A stretch of 64,000 nucleotides of DNA from Herbaspirillum sp. RTI4 (GTDB lineage Bacteria; Pseudomonadota; Gammaproteobacteria; Burkholderiales; Burkholderiaceae_D): positions 744,001 to 808,000 of the forward strand of contig NZ_JAVIWQ010000002.1 in assembly GCF_034313965.1 (NCBI RefSeq). The letters are read 5' to 3'. How positions within the stretch are numbered: position 1 is the stretch's first letter; every line of letters starts with the position of its first letter. Positions 16,308 through 25,834 of the stretch are shown here, piece after piece. Under the pieces are notes generated by a model, which was given only the letters and a program-made list of their open reading frames with translations, had not been told where the DNA came from and searched no databases. The position numbers were made by a program, and so were the translations under genes.

Positions 16308-16663
16308 GCTTTTGTGCCCACTTGTGCGCCCACTTTTTCTTCCAGTTTGCCCATCACCTGAGCGTTAAAACCGTAGACGCAACGCTCACCTGCCAGCGCG
16401 ACCAGTTCCACCGTCCGATGTTGGCCGGGTTCGAACCGAACCGCTGTGCCTGCGGCAATATTGAGCCGCATGCCGTACGTGAGCGGACGATCAAAGACCA
16501 GCGCCGTATTGGTTTCAAAGAAATGGAAATGGGAGCCGATTTGAATCGGCCGGTCGCCGCTATTGGCGACCTTGACTGTCACGGTTGCGCGGCCGACATT
16601 GAGTTCAATGTCGCCGTCTTCAATCAGCATTTCGCCTGGAATCATGGCTGCCTCATTCGTCAA
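16304..16663 (-). CDS. ureB: Urease beta subunit
   Basis: 119 residues, a beta-barrel structural subunit of the (alpha-beta-gamma)3 urease. Typical opening ([16 protein letters not shown] after six extra residues) and the [10 protein letters not shown] core. Bacterial three-subunit layout, not the fused form of Helicobacter. Lies 11 nt after ureA and overlaps ureC by 4 nt. An internal ATG seven codons in could also serve as start. Confidence 0.97.
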   Translation of the reverse strand: MTNEAAMIPGEMLIEDGDIELNVGRATVTVKVANSGDRPIQIGSHFHFFETNTALVFDRPLTYGMRLNIAAGTAVRFEPGQHRTVELVALAGERCVYGFNAQVMGKLEEKVGAQVGTKA

Positions 16664-16674
16664 TAAGAGTGTAG

Positions 16675-16977
16675 TTAAGGGATAGGATGATGCACGGTGA
16701 CCAGCTTGGTGCCGTCCGGAAAGGTGGCTTCTACCTGAATGTCCGGGATCATTTCCGGCACGCCTTCCATCACGTCGGCGCGACTCAGAATAGTCGCACC
16801 GAAGGACATCAGCTCCGCTACCGTACGACCATCACGCGCTCCTTCCATGATGGCGGCGGAAATCAGCGCGACGGATTCGGGATAATTCAATTTCAAACCG
16901 CGTGCCTGCCGCCGTTCCGCTACTAATGCTGCGGTAAAAATCAGCAGCTTGTCTTTTTCTCTCGGAGTCAGTTCCAT
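16675..16977 (-). CDS. ureA: Urease gamma subunit
   Basis: 100 residues, standard length. Begins [23 protein letters not shown] and contains [22 protein letters not shown], both typical. It is the smallest urease subunit and packs on the alpha subunit. A 105-bp gap separates it from ureD upstream. Confidence 0.97.
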   Translation of the reverse strand: MELTPREKDKLLIFTAALVAERRQARGLKLNYPESVALISAAIMEGARDGRTVAELMSFGATILSRADVMEGVPEMIPDIQVEATFPDGTKLVTVHHPIP

Positions 16978-17082
16978 TATTTTTTCCTGTGGCAGAAGTC
17001 AAAGTGTTGCAGCAATTCAGTGCCGGTAGCGATTAAAGTAAGCGCTGCGCGGCAGTGTGGTCGGAGAGTTTTTCAATAAGCA

Positions 17083-17991
17083 TTAGGTATTCCAGATGCG
17101 CGGAACCAGCGCCGGACGCTGCATGAATTCAGGGCGCAAAAATTGCCAGGCTAGTGTCAGCCATTGCCGCGCCAGTTCGCTGGAGTGGCCGAGATGGCGC
17201 AGGACGATGACGTCTTTTATTTGGCTGACGCCGCATTTGCCATTCGCGCCGATCAGATCGCTGGTGGCGGCGCGTAAATCGTTGACGAACTGATTGCGGT
17301 GCAGCGGTTTGCCCTCGTTGTTTACGGGTAATTTACCGACGGCAATCAGCGTCGCGCTCACGGTGTATCCGGCCAGCCCCAGCGGACTTTGCATGGCGTT
17401 GCCGGCCGCTTCCAGTGTCCCTTGTTCAAACCACAGCAGCTTGCCTTCGCGGTGCAGCGTCGTGCGTTGCAGGATGCGTCCCTGACGGAAAGTTTCGCCC
17501 GACGCCGTGCGGCCGAAACAGAGAATTTCGCCGCCGATATAGCTGGCATCCGCCGCCAGATGGACGGCGTGCTGCAAATGCACTTCGGAGCGATCGAAGA
17601 AAATGGTTTCCTGCGGCAGCCATTCCAGATGCGCGCCCGGGCCCAGTTCCAGCGCAATGGTCTGGCGCGATACCTGACCGTTGGCCTTGTACCATTTAGC
17701 CGCTCCCGGCGTGGTCAGCAGCGCCCGCCCGGCAGCACCGACGCTGGCCTTGATGTGCAGCTCATCACCGCCCACTACACCACCCGGCGGATGCACGATG
17801 ATGGCGTGGCATACCGCAGCGCCTTCAGGATAGAGCGGCTTTTGTACACGCAGCGGCCCGAAATGCGCGCGCTCCACCAATCGTGTGGTGCCGCCGTCGT
17901 CGGCGAAGCGCAAGCTCAGGCGCGCTTGGCGGTCGGCGAGGGCGCTGTCTTCGCAAACAGTGGGGGACGGTGCGAGTGCAAGAAGATTCAT
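17083..17991 (-). CDS. ureD: Urease accessory protein UreD
   Basis: 302 residues. UreD is the first scaffold protein to bind apo-urease; nickel is proposed to pass through it. Seen: LRFADDGGTTRLVERAHFGPLRVQKPLYPEG, HPPGGVVGGDEL and TPGAAKWYKANG, all family hallmarks. I use the ATG at 17991, preceded by AGG with 5 nt spacing; an in-frame ATG 21 codons earlier adds a non-conserved tail. First gene of the ure cluster, and its upstream gap carries the likely operon promoter. Confidence 0.94.
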   Translation of the reverse strand: MNLLALAPSPTVCEDSALADRQARLSLRFADDGGTTRLVERAHFGPLRVQKPLYPEGAAVCHAIIVHPPGGVVGGDELHIKASVGAAGRALLTTPGAAKWYKANGQVSRQTIALELGPGAHLEWLPQETIFFDRSEVHLQHAVHLAADASYIGGEILCFGRTASGETFRQGRILQRTTLHREGKLLWFEQGTLEAAGNAMQSPLGLAGYTVSATLIAVGKLPVNNEGKPLHRNQFVNDLRAATSDLIGANGKCGVSQIKDVIVLRHLGHSSELARQWLTLAWQFLRPEFMQRPALVPRIWNT

Positions 17992-18229
17992 CGACCTGAT
18001 TTCAAAGGGTAAGGCCGCACTATACCGCCAGATGCCGCGCACCATGGACGCCATCCATCTGCGCCGGCACGCCAGTCGTGACGGCTACGATGCCGCAGCG
18101 TTGTCGGGCGTGGGACATGAGCCATCGATTTCGTCCTTGACGGTGGTGGTTTGCCGTTCTGAGTGGGCGGCCATGCCCATGACCTTGTTCGTAGTCAGGG
18201 GCGACTTATTTTTTGTTGCCTGCTCAATA

Positions 18230-18245
18230 AGCAGTTTGTATGCCA
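18230..18245 (-). promoter_or_regulatory. Probable sigma-54 promoter of the urease operon
   Basis: On the minus strand the sequence reads TGGCATACAAACTGCT: the required GG and GC are separated by exactly 10 nt, and six of the flanking consensus positions (TGGCAY-N5-YTGCW) agree. It points at ureD, leaving a leader of about 225 nt. The last base of the -24 element is T instead of the preferred C. NtrC-like sites lie about 60-95 bp upstream. Confidence 0.5.
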
Positions 18246-18303
18246 GCCGCTCCCCGTTTTGATGCGTAGAGGAGGCGCAGCGAGAGCGCAAAGACGATTC
18301 CAG

Positions 18304-18338
18304 TGCGCACCAAACTGGTGCCGCTTAGTTGGTGCGCA
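18304..18338. promoter_or_regulatory. NtrC-like binding sites upstream of the urease operon
   Basis: GCACCAAACTGGTGC at 18307-18321 is a perfect GCACC-N5-GGTGC inverted repeat, the form of NtrC (NRI) sites at glnA. A wider repeat TGCGCACCAA (18304-18313) / TTGGTGCGCA (18329-18338) overlaps it, so two dimers could bind side by side, as is normal for NtrC enhancers. The 422-bp gap that contains it (17992-18413) holds no gene I can support. Confidence 0.55.
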
Positions 18339-18413
18339 AGAACACCACTTAGCGAGTCCAGAGGAAAGTCGAGGGGGTTGGTTGCGGTAAAGGGGCAAGC
18401 CCGTGAGCGGAAG

Positions 18414-19241
18414 TCAGCGCAAAAACACGCGCTGCATGAAGTGAATGAGCGGGTACTGAACCATGCTTTGCAACATCGGCGGTAATTCCAGCGGCTTCAT
18501 GATCATCTTGATGGTCGTGTCTGGCGTCAGGTGGGTGCGGACGGTGTGATTCATCGTCGCCAGCAGCCGCTGTCGCTGTGGCACATCGTCTGCGTGCAAG
18601 GGGTCGCGTATTTTGATGACATGGCGAATGGCGCAATCGGCATCTTCGCTTTTCAGCTCCAGCGTGCGGCGGCAGAGCGTGCCGAGGGTGCGCAGGCGTC
18701 CGGTGCCTTCCTGCTCCCGATAGCGGCGGAAACTGCGATAAAACTGCTTGTAGTGACTGACTTCATCGTCGGCGATGCGGTGCGCCAGTTGCCGCAGCAC
18801 CGGTTCGCTCGTGCTGCGTGCCAGCGCCCGATAATACGTAGCGGTGCCGGTTTCCACCACGCAGCGCGCCGCCAGTTCCTGTGTTCGGGTCGATTCCAGC
18901 AGCTCGACCTTGCAATAGCCCGCATACTCACCGAGAAAGCTGCGATACGCGCGCTCCCAGTCGAACTCTGGCCAGACATAGTTAACATAGGCCCGCAAAG
19001 CCGCGCCATGCTGTAATTCTTCCACTTCCCAGTGATTGCGCAGCCAGTCCGACAGTTCGGCGTCGTTGCGATAAAAATCGACCAGGTTGCTGGCGTACAC
19101 ATTGGCACCGCTTTCCACGAAAGAGGCGCAGGCCAGCAGATAAAACAGGTTTTCATCGCGCCGTGTGGCGGGGATGTCGATGCACGAAAAATCCAGGTCG
19201 GTGATTTTCCAATGTCTTTTGTCTTGAAGGGGAATCGTCAT
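18414..19241 (-). CDS. Ferritin-like diiron protein, function unknown
   Basis: 275 residues from an ATG preceded by GGAG at 6 nt. The helical core shows a complete diiron ligand set: E43 (FVESGANVY), E75xxH78 (EELQHG), E130 (VVETGTATYY) and E160xxH163 (DDEVSHYKQ), the pattern of ferritin-like / fatty-acid-desaturase-like proteins. After residue 180 the chain becomes basic and helical without a motif I know. No signal peptide. It lies upstream of the urease operon in the same direction, but the 422-bp gap with its own promoter argues for separate transcription. Substrate unknown; could be an oxidoreductase or an iron-handling protein. Confidence 0.7.
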   Translation of the reverse strand: MTIPLQDKRHWKITDLDFSCIDIPATRRDENLFYLLACASFVESGANVYASNLVDFYRNDAELSDWLRNHWEVEELQHGAALRAYVNYVWPEFDWERAYRSFLGEYAGYCKVELLESTRTQELAARCVVETGTATYYRALARSTSEPVLRQLAHRIADDEVSHYKQFYRSFRRYREQEGTGRLRTLGTLCRRTLELKSEDADCAIRHVIKIRDPLHADDVPQRQRLLATMNHTVRTHLTPDTTIKMIMKPLELPPMLQSMVQYPLIHFMQRVFLR

Positions 19242-19453
19242 ATAGGTCTCCGTGTTGGAGTGGGATAAAAATCGCACACTAAATAAGACGGAGTGATGGA
19301 AGGTTTGGTTCAGGGGCGGGGCATAGTCGCGGGGTACGCTGACAGCAAAAGCGCCGATGTTGGTGTAGGATCAAGAGTTTTCCCGCAGGCCGGCCTTAAA
19401 AGCGCGTCTCCATCGGCGCCAGTCACTGCGGAAATGTTCACCCTCTGGATTTT

Positions 19454-20677
19454 ATGCCCCCCGATTCTTCTTCCTCCCTTCAAGGCCGCGGCATTCCGCT
19501 GTGGCTGATTATGCTCGCCGTACTGACTGCATTCGGCTCTTTGTCGATCGATATGTACCTGCCCAGTTTTTCCACTATCGCCCATGAATTCGGCGTCGGC
19601 ATCAACATGGTGCAATTGACGCTGGCGAGTTTTCTGGTCGGACTGGCGCTGGGTCAAATGTTTTACGGGCCGCTCAGCGATCGTTACGGACGCAAACCGC
19701 CGCTGTATTTCGGGATCGGTATTTACGTCGTGGTGTCGGCCGCGTGCGTGTTCGTTCACAGCATTGAGTCGCTGATCGTCCTGCGGTTTTTTCAGGGACT
19801 GGGCGCTTGCGCCGGGATCATCATTCCGCGTGCGGCCATTCGCGACAAGATGGGCGCAGCCGGTTCGGCCCGCGCTTTTTCGCTGCTGATGCTGGTGTTC
19901 GGTCTGGCACCGATTCTGGCGCCGTTTTTTGGCGGACTGGCTCTGCAGGCATGGGGCTGGCGTTCGATCTTTGTGATTCTGACCGTGTTTGGCGCAGGCT
20001 GTCTGATCGCCATGCACTTCATCATGGAAGAAACGCTGGACCGTCATCAGGCCAAGCCGCTGCAACTGGGACGGACGCTGCGCCAGTACCTGGATTTGCT
20101 GCGCCATCCGCAATTCATCGCCTACGCAGTCAACGGTGGCTTGATGCAAGCCGCCATGTTTGCCTATATTGCCGGCGCGCCCTTTGTGCTCATTGAGTTG
20201 CATGGCATAGCGCCGGAGCATTTCGGTTATGTCTTCGGTGCCAATGCCGTAGGGCTGATTATTTTTTCGCAGGTCAATGCGCGTCTGGTGCGCAAGCATC
20301 CGCTCGATTATTTGCTTAAACGCGCTTTGTGGGTGGCGGCTGGCGTGACGGCGACCATGGCGGTGCTGATTGCCGCCGGGGCGGATAGTCTGGCCGTGGT
20401 GCTGATTGGATTCTTTGGCTTTACTTGCAGCTATGGCTGTATCAGCCCGAATGTTGCGGCTATCGCTTTGTCGGAGCAGGGGCAGCAGGCCGGTACCGCG
20501 TCTGCGTTAATGGGCACGCTGCAATTCGGCATGTCGGTGCTGGCGGGCGTGGGCATCAGCATCTGGCACGATGGCACGGCATTGCCGCTGGCCATCATGA
20601 TGGCCGTTTGTACTGTAGGCGGTTTGTGCTTGTATCTGGGTGTGGCCAGACGGCATGGGCTGAAGGCATCGAGTTAG
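19454..20677 (+). CDS. Bcr/CflA family multidrug efflux MFS transporter
   Basis: 407 residues with about 12 hydrophobic segments. The start of TM1 (FGSLSIDMYLPSF, residues 27-39) with the acidic D33 and the loop 2-3 motif GPLSDRYGRKP (72-82) are typical of Bcr/CflA drug:proton antiporters (bicyclomycin, chloramphenicol, sulfonamide). Conserved RFFQGLGACAG follows in TM4. Inner membrane. It faces away from the ferritin-like gene; the next gene ettA is in the same direction 129 bp on and has its own likely -10. Confidence 0.9.
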   Translation: MPPDSSSSLQGRGIPLWLIMLAVLTAFGSLSIDMYLPSFSTIAHEFGVGINMVQLTLASFLVGLALGQMFYGPLSDRYGRKPPLYFGIGIYVVVSAACVFVHSIESLIVLRFFQGLGACAGIIIPRAAIRDKMGAAGSARAFSLLMLVFGLAPILAPFFGGLALQAWGWRSIFVILTVFGAGCLIAMHFIMEETLDRHQAKPLQLGRTLRQYLDLLRHPQFIAYAVNGGLMQAAMFAYIAGAPFVLIELHGIAPEHFGYVFGANAVGLIIFSQVNARLVRKHPLDYLLKRALWVAAGVTATMAVLIAAGADSLAVVLIGFFGFTCSYGCISPNVAAIALSEQGQQAGTASALMGTLQFGMSVLAGVGISIWHDGTALPLAIMMAVCTVGGLCLYLGVARRHGLKASS

Positions 20678-20806
20678 TTTGTCGCCGGCTGCCGGGTTGC
20701 CCTACGCGCTCGCTTCGACCCTACGCGCAAATGCGTAATCGGCAGGCCCTGACGGTATACTGCGCGCAGTGTTTTTATTTCTCTTACTTTTAGGCAGATC
20801 CCAACT

Positions 20807-22474
20807 ATGGCCCAATACGTCTATACCCTGAACCGCGTCGGCAAGATCGTGCCTCCCAAGCGGCAGATTCTGAAAGATATTTCGCTCTCCTTTTTCCCGG
20901 GTGCCAAGATCGGCGTGCTGGGTCTGAACGGCTCGGGTAAGTCGACGCTGCTCAAAATCATGGCTGGTCTGGACAAGGACATTCAGGGCGAAGCCACGCC
21001 GATGCCGAATCTGAATATCGGCTATCTGCCGCAGGAGCCGCAGCTTGATCCCGAGCAGACGGTGCGTCAGGCCGTCGAGGGAGGGCTGGGCGAGGCGTTT
21101 GAAGCGCGCGGCAAGCTCGATGAGGTGTATGCCGCGTATGCCGAGGAAGACGCCGATTTCGATGCGCTGGCCACCGAGCAGGCGCGGCTGGAGGCGATCA
21201 TTTCCACCGCCGACGGCGGCAATCTCGATCAGATGCTGGAAATGGCCGCCGACGCACTGCGCTTGCCGCCGTGGGATGCGGTCGTCGGGGTTTTGTCCGG
21301 TGGTGAAAAACGGCGCGTAGCCTTGTGCCGCTTGCTGCTCTCGAAGCCAGACATGTTGCTGCTCGATGAGCCAACCAACCATTTGGACGCGGAATCGGTC
21401 GACTGGCTGGAGCAGTTCCTGCTGCGCTTTACCGGCACTGTGGTGGCCATCACCCATGATCGTTACTTCCTCGATAACGCGGCCGAGTGGATTCTGGAAC
21501 TCGATCGCGGTCACGGTATTCCGTGGAAGGGCAACTACAGTTCCTGGCTGGAACAGAAGCAGGCGCGTTTGCAGTTGGAAGAGTCCAGCGAATCGGCGCG
21601 GCAGAAAACCCTCGCCAAGGAGCTGGAGTGGGTGCGTCAGAATCCCAAGGCCCGCCAATCCAAGAGCAAATCGCGGCTGGCGCGGTTTAACGAATTGTCC
21701 GAACACGAATACCAGAAGCGCAACGAAACCCAGGAAATTTTCATTCCAGTGGCCGAGCGACTGGGTAATGAGGTCATCGAATTCAAGAATGTCAGCAAAG
21801 GCTATGGCGACCGTCTGCTGATCGAAAATCTCGATTTCAAAATTCCCGCTGGCGCGATCGTCGGCATCATCGGCCCTAACGGCGCGGGTAAATCGACCCT
21901 GTTCCGCATGCTGGCCGGCAAGGAAACGCCCGATAGCGGCGAAGTGGTGCTGGGTTCGACCGTCAAGGTATCGCTGGTAGACCAATCTCGCGACGATCTG
22001 GAAAACAAGAAGACCGTGTTCGAAGATGTTGCCAACGGCGCGGATATTCTCACGGTCGGGCGTTTTGAAATGCCATCGCGGGCCTACCTCGGCCGCTTCA
22101 ATTTCAAGGGCGGCGACCAGCAAAAAATCGTCGGTAATTTGTCCGGCGGTGAGCGTGGCCGTTTGCATCTGGCCAAGACCCTGCTGCAAGGCGGCAATGT
22201 CTTATTGCTCGATGAACCGTCCAACGATCTCGACGTGGAAACACTGCGCGCCCTGGAAGATGCCTTGCTGGAATTTGCCGGTACGGTACTGGTGATTTCC
22301 CATGATCGCTGGTTCCTGGATCGGATTGCCACGCACATCATGGCATTTGAAGGCGATTCGCACGTCAGCTTCTTCGACGGCAATTATCAGGAATACGAAG
22401 CCGACAAGCGCAAGCGTCTCGGCGAAGAAGGTGCCAAGCCTAAGCGGATTCGCTACAAGCCGGTTACTCGCTAA
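20807..22474 (+). CDS. ettA: Energy-dependent translational throttle protein EttA (ABC-F)
   Basis: 555 residues, the EttA length. Two ABC domains: Walker A GLNGSGKST (39-47) and GPNGAGKST, signatures LSGGEKRR and LSGGERGR, Walker B LLLDEPTNHLD and LLLDEPSNDLD, and the linker QNPKARQSKSKSRLARF that reaches the ribosomal P and E sites. No membrane domain. EttA binds the ribosomal E site and slows the first elongation step at high ADP/ATP. A TATACT at 20756-20761 may be its -10. Followed by a strong hairpin. Confidence 0.96.
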   Translation: MAQYVYTLNRVGKIVPPKRQILKDISLSFFPGAKIGVLGLNGSGKSTLLKIMAGLDKDIQGEATPMPNLNIGYLPQEPQLDPEQTVRQAVEGGLGEAFEARGKLDEVYAAYAEEDADFDALATEQARLEAIISTADGGNLDQMLEMAADALRLPPWDAVVGVLSGGEKRRVALCRLLLSKPDMLLLDEPTNHLDAESVDWLEQFLLRFTGTVVAITHDRYFLDNAAEWILELDRGHGIPWKGNYSSWLEQKQARLQLEESSESARQKTLAKELEWVRQNPKARQSKSKSRLARFNELSEHEYQKRNETQEIFIPVAERLGNEVIEFKNVSKGYGDRLLIENLDFKIPAGAIVGIIGPNGAGKSTLFRMLAGKETPDSGEVVLGSTVKVSLVDQSRDDLENKKTVFEDVANGADILTVGRFEMPSRAYLGRFNFKGGDQQKIVGNLSGGERGRLHLAKTLLQGGNVLLLDEPSNDLDVETLRALEDALLEFAGTVLVISHDRWFLDRIATHIMAFEGDSHVSFFDGNYQEYEADKRKRLGEEGAKPKRIRYKPVTR

Positions 22475-22500
22475 GACGAGTTAGTTCACTGCCTGACGGC

Positions 22501-22546
22501 AAACGGCGCGGCACAGTCATCAGACTGCACCGCGCCGTTTGTTTGT
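22501..22546 (+). terminator. Rho-independent terminator between ettA and the DUF4337 gene
   Basis: An approximately 18-bp stem, AAACGGCGCGG...CCGCGCCGTTT with the inner CAGTC/GACTG, flanked by A and T runs. It lies between convergent genes and is probably bidirectional. Confidence 0.8.
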
Positions 22547-22584
22547 GTGCCGACCGCTTAGGTCGTGCCAGGTCTTGCTTCGTC

Positions 22585-23163
22585 TTAAATATGCAATGCC
22601 GCCAGCGCACCTAACACCAGACCCACGCCGCCCACGCTGAACGACATGCGCTTGAGCCAGTTCTTGCGCGTCAGCAAGGTAATGGCCGCGAGCGAAATCG
22701 CAATCTGAATCGCCGTCATCGCCTGCGCCCAACGGTGGTGCTGATGCATGCTGGCTTCGGATTTCTCATCCCAGGCCAGCGATTCGGCTTCCAGTTTTTC
22801 AGCGCCGATACGGATTTCTTCCTTTTCTTTTTTATAGCGCTCGGCCGAGGCAGCGTATTTGCTTGCATCGACACCGGGGATGGTCATCGCCAGTTCCGAC
22901 AGGTTTTGCCGGCTCGATTTTGCCTGGTAGTAACTCCACTGATTGGCCGCCTCGGTTTTCTTGATGACCGCATTGTTCTTATTCATCGCTGCCGCGCTTT
23001 CAGTGGAGCCGACCTGATAGCTGAACATCGCCCCGGCAGTGGCCATGATGGCGGTGACCATGGCGATCTTGCCGGCAAAATTGTCGCCGCTGCCATGAGC
23101 GTGTTCGACGACGTGCTCCAACTGCTGTTCGTGCGGGCTGGGTACTTCGAATTCTGCGGCCAT
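22585..23163 (-). CDS. DUF4337 family membrane protein
   Basis: 192 residues. One hydrophobic segment near residues 33-50 (IAMVTAIMATAGAMFSY), a central hydrophilic helical part with coiled-coil character (residues 60-140, ESAAAMNKNNAVIKKTEAANQW), and two C-terminal membrane segments (148-190). This is the DUF4337 layout; no function is established. Convergent with ettA across a terminator, divergent from hisC with 192 bp between them. Confidence 0.8.
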   Translation of the reverse strand: MAAEFEVPSPHEQQLEHVVEHAHGSGDNFAGKIAMVTAIMATAGAMFSYQVGSTESAAAMNKNNAVIKKTEAANQWSYYQAKSSRQNLSELAMTIPGVDASKYAASAERYKKEKEEIRIGAEKLEAESLAWDEKSEASMHQHHRWAQAMTAIQIAISLAAITLLTRKNWLKRMSFSVGGVGLVLGALAALHI

Positions 23164-23355
23164 ATTTTCTTTCTTTTAGTGAGAATTAATGAGAGTTCGT
23201 CCCCCGTTGACGGGCATATCCGGACATTAATGATGTTGTGTGCTGGCGCACATCAACGCTCACCAATGCGCAGATCGCCGTTTCCGTTGACACGCCCCTT
23301 GCATGTCCGGGATTTTGATACCATGGTGTTTTAGCCGTCCTGAGCACCATCTGCC

Positions 23356-24420
23356 ATGAGTCAATACTGGAGTCCCATCGTCAGTCGCCTGACCCCCTAC
23401 ACCCCTGGCGAACAGCCAAAACTAAGCAAACTGATCAAGCTTAACACCAACGAAAACCCATATGGCCCTTCGCCGCTGGCGCTGGCCGCGATGGCGCGTG
23501 AGGTCAGCGACGATTTGCGTTTGTATCCCGATCCTGACGCCGCTTCGCTCAAACAAGCGATTGCTGCGCGCCATGGCCTGAAGCCAGACCAGATATTCGT
23601 CGGTAACGGCTCCGACGAAGTGCTGGCGCACGCCTTCCTCGGCTTGCTGCAGCACGGCGCACCGATTCTGTTCCCCGATATCAGCTACAGCTTTTATCCG
23701 ACTTACGCCGGCTTGTATCAAGTCGACTACCGACTCGTGCCGCTGGCCGCTGACTTCAGTATCCGCATCGACGATTATCTGGACGCCAACGAAGCCATCG
23801 GCGGCATTATTTTCCCCAATCCGAATGCCCCGACCGGCTGCCTGCTCGCGCTCGATGAAATTGAACGCCTGTTGACCGTGCGCCGTGAGCGCGTGGTCAT
23901 CGTCGATGAGGCTTACATCGATTTCGGCGGCGTCAGCGCCATTGAGTTGATCGAGCGTCACCCGAATCTGCTCGTGGTGCAAACCCTGTCCAAATCGCGC
24001 TCGCTGGCCGGCTTGCGCGTCGGCTTTGCGCTGGGGCACCGGGATCTGATCGACGGGCTGGAGCGCGTCAAGAACAGCTTTAATTCCTATCCGCTGGATC
24101 GCATTGCCATCGCAGGGGCCACCGCCGCGATGCAGGATGAAGCGCATTACGAAAAGACGCGGCAAGCCGTGATCGCCAGTCGTGAGCGCATGTCTGCCGC
24201 TTTGCAGGATCTGGGTTTTGAAGTGCTGCCTTCCGCCGCCAATTTCGTTTTTGCTCGGCATCCGCGTCACGATGGCGCCACGCTCGCCGCTGCTTTGCGC
24301 AGCGAAGGCATCATCGTGCGCCACTTCAAAAAAGCGCGTATCGACCAGTTCCTGCGGATTACGGTAGGGACTGATGAAGAGTGTGCCGCCCTGGTAGAAG
24401 CCCTCCGAACCCCTGATTAA
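23356..24420 (+). CDS. hisC: Histidinol-phosphate aminotransferase
   Basis: 354 residues, fold-type I PLP enzyme of histidine synthesis (imidazole-acetol phosphate to histidinol phosphate). Seen: [11 protein letters not shown] near 30-40, NPNAPTG (155-161), DEAY (184-187) and the Schiff-base lysine K213 ([15 protein letters not shown]). It stands alone, outside a his operon, so a role as the general or second HisC paralogue, also accepting aromatic keto acids, is possible. The next gene is convergent. Confidence 0.93.
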   Translation: MSQYWSPIVSRLTPYTPGEQPKLSKLIKLNTNENPYGPSPLALAAMAREVSDDLRLYPDPDAASLKQAIAARHGLKPDQIFVGNGSDEVLAHAFLGLLQHGAPILFPDISYSFYPTYAGLYQVDYRLVPLAADFSIRIDDYLDANEAIGGIIFPNPNAPTGCLLALDEIERLLTVRRERVVIVDEAYIDFGGVSAIELIERHPNLLVVQTLSKSRSLAGLRVGFALGHRDLIDGLERVKNSFNSYPLDRIAIAGATAAMQDEAHYEKTRQAVIASRERMSAALQDLGFEVLPSAANFVFARHPRHDGATLAAALRSEGIIVRHFKKARIDQFLRITVGTDEECAALVEALRTPD

Positions 24421-24456
24421 GCTACTGCGCGGCGCAATCTCAGGACTGTGATGCTC

Positions 24457-24474
24457 ACCGTACTCAAGTACGGT
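24457..24474. repeat. Intergenic palindrome
   Basis: ACCGTACT CA AGTACGGT, two perfect 8-base arms with a 2-base centre, in the 200-bp gap between the convergent hisC and MFS genes. No T-run follows, so a terminator role is uncertain; it could be part of a dispersed intergenic repeat. Confidence 0.4.
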
Positions 24475-24619
24475 TGCGCTTCTCGCCCTGACCTTGCGCC
24501 GCTCGCTACGCTTACTCAGGGGTTCCGGTGCGGTGGGACATCAGGCTAGTGTGTGACGTAATTTTGGGGCGGCAATTATCCGCAATGGTTGCGTACAAGT
24601 GCAACGACGCAGGATCATC

Positions 24620-25834
24620 TCAGTGCTGCGCCAGCGGTCGCTGCCGCCACGCCAGCAGCGCGCCGGTCAGCAGCACCAGTGCAGAAAACAAGAGGCCGTT
24701 GCGTAATCCGCCGCCATGGTCGGCAATCCAGCCGACGATCGTCGGGCCGACGATCTGGCCAGCGGCAAAGACGATGGTGAAGGCGCTGATGCCGGCTGCC
24801 CAGTGGGTGTGCGGTAAATTGTGCCGCACCATCGCGGTTGTCGAGGCGACGACCGATAAAAATACGCCGCCGAACAAAATACCCGAAGCAAAAATGAGCG
24901 GTGTCGAGGCGGTCAGCGCAGGTAGTGCGGTGGCCAGTGCCAGCAGCGCACACAGGATTGCCATTGCCTCGCCGCCACGGAATTTGTCCAGCATGCGCGC
25001 CCATAGTCGGGTGGCCGCGATGACGGCGACTCCCAGCAAGGCATAAAACAGCGTGACCGTGGTGGCGCTCATGCCGTCCTCGCGCAACAGGGCGATGACA
25101 AAGGTCATGTAGCCGATGTAGCCCACGCCAAATAAAAAATACGCGGCCAGTCCGCAGGTGAAGCGGCGCAGCGGTGCGCGACTGGCGGATTTGTCGTGCG
25201 GCGGCAATGCCGGAATGCGACGTGCGGCCAGCATCATCAGGGCGGTGGCGAGTAATCCCAGCAGCCCCATCAGCAGCCACGCCAGTTGCCAGCGATGCGG
25301 CGCGGCGATGTGTTCCGCATACGTCAGTGACCACGGCACCAGCAGCGACGAGGCGATAATGCCGAAGCCGGTGCCGCCGTAAAACAGGCCGATTAAAAAG
25401 CCGGCGCGTTGCGGTTGCAGCATCGCCATGCGGGTCGCCAGCAGGCCGCCGGCAATGAATAACAGGGCGCTGGCAGCACCCGCCAGTATGCGCAAAATCA
25501 GCAGGGTGGTCGTGCTGGCGGTGAGGCCGGAACCCAGCATGAACAGGGCCGAAAAAATCGCCCCTGCCAGCAGCACCCGGTGCACACCCTGACGACGCAG
25601 TAGCCACGGTGTCAGTAGCGCGCCGATCAGGTAGCCGAGTGCGTTGCCGGTATTCATTCCCCCGGCGACGATGTAAGTCCAGCCCAGATCGTCGCGCATC
25701 GGCGTCAGCAGCAGCGCGTAGGAAAAGCGGGCGATACCAAGAGCGATCGCGGAACCGAGCGAGAGGGCGAGGGCGATCCAGAGCGGATGGTGGGGCGGTG
25801 TGGCGTGCGGCGGCGCAGGGATTGCTTGGGGCAT
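24620..25834 (-). CDS. YbfB/YjiJ family MFS transporter
   Basis: 404 residues, about 12 membrane segments. The first segment ALGIARFSYALLLTPMRDDLGW with the following GGMNTGNALGYLIGALL is the hallmark of the YbfB/YjiJ group. Substrate unknown. Inner membrane exporter or importer. The N-terminal tail is Pro/His/Ala-rich. Divergent from the next MFS gene with about 250 bp between starts. Confidence 0.88.
   Translation of the reverse strand: MPQAIPAPPHATPPHHPLWIALALSLGSAIALGIARFSYALLLTPMRDDLGWTYIVAGGMNTGNALGYLIGALLTPWLLRRQGVHRVLLAGAIFSALFMLGSGLTASTTTLLILRILAGAASALLFIAGGLLATRMAMLQPQRAGFLIGLFYGGTGFGIIASSLLVPWSLTYAEHIAAPHRWQLAWLLMGLLGLLATALMMLAARRIPALPPHDKSASRAPLRRFTCGLAAYFLFGVGYIGYMTFVIALLREDGMSATTVTLFYALLGVAVIAATRLWARMLDKFRGGEAMAILCALLALATALPALTASTPLIFASGILFGGVFLSVVASTTAMVRHNLPHTHWAAGISAFTIVFAAGQIVGPTIVGWIADHGGGLRNGLLFSALVLLTGALLAWRQRPLAQH

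Noticed and set aside
18085..18291. Short frame in the ureD leader
   Set aside because: It overlaps the predicted sigma-54 promoter and has no conserved features; at most its last 31 codons could be a leader peptide.
20702..22189. Long open frame (495 codons) antisense to ettA
   Set aside because: Shadow frame caused by high GC and codon bias of ettA; composition is unlike a folded protein, and the sense frame is an unmistakable ABC-F factor.
23422..24324. 300-codon frame antisense to hisC, and similar ones opposite aceK, topB and gatB
   Set aside because: All are mirror frames of well-supported genes; no recognisable domain and no ribosome site.
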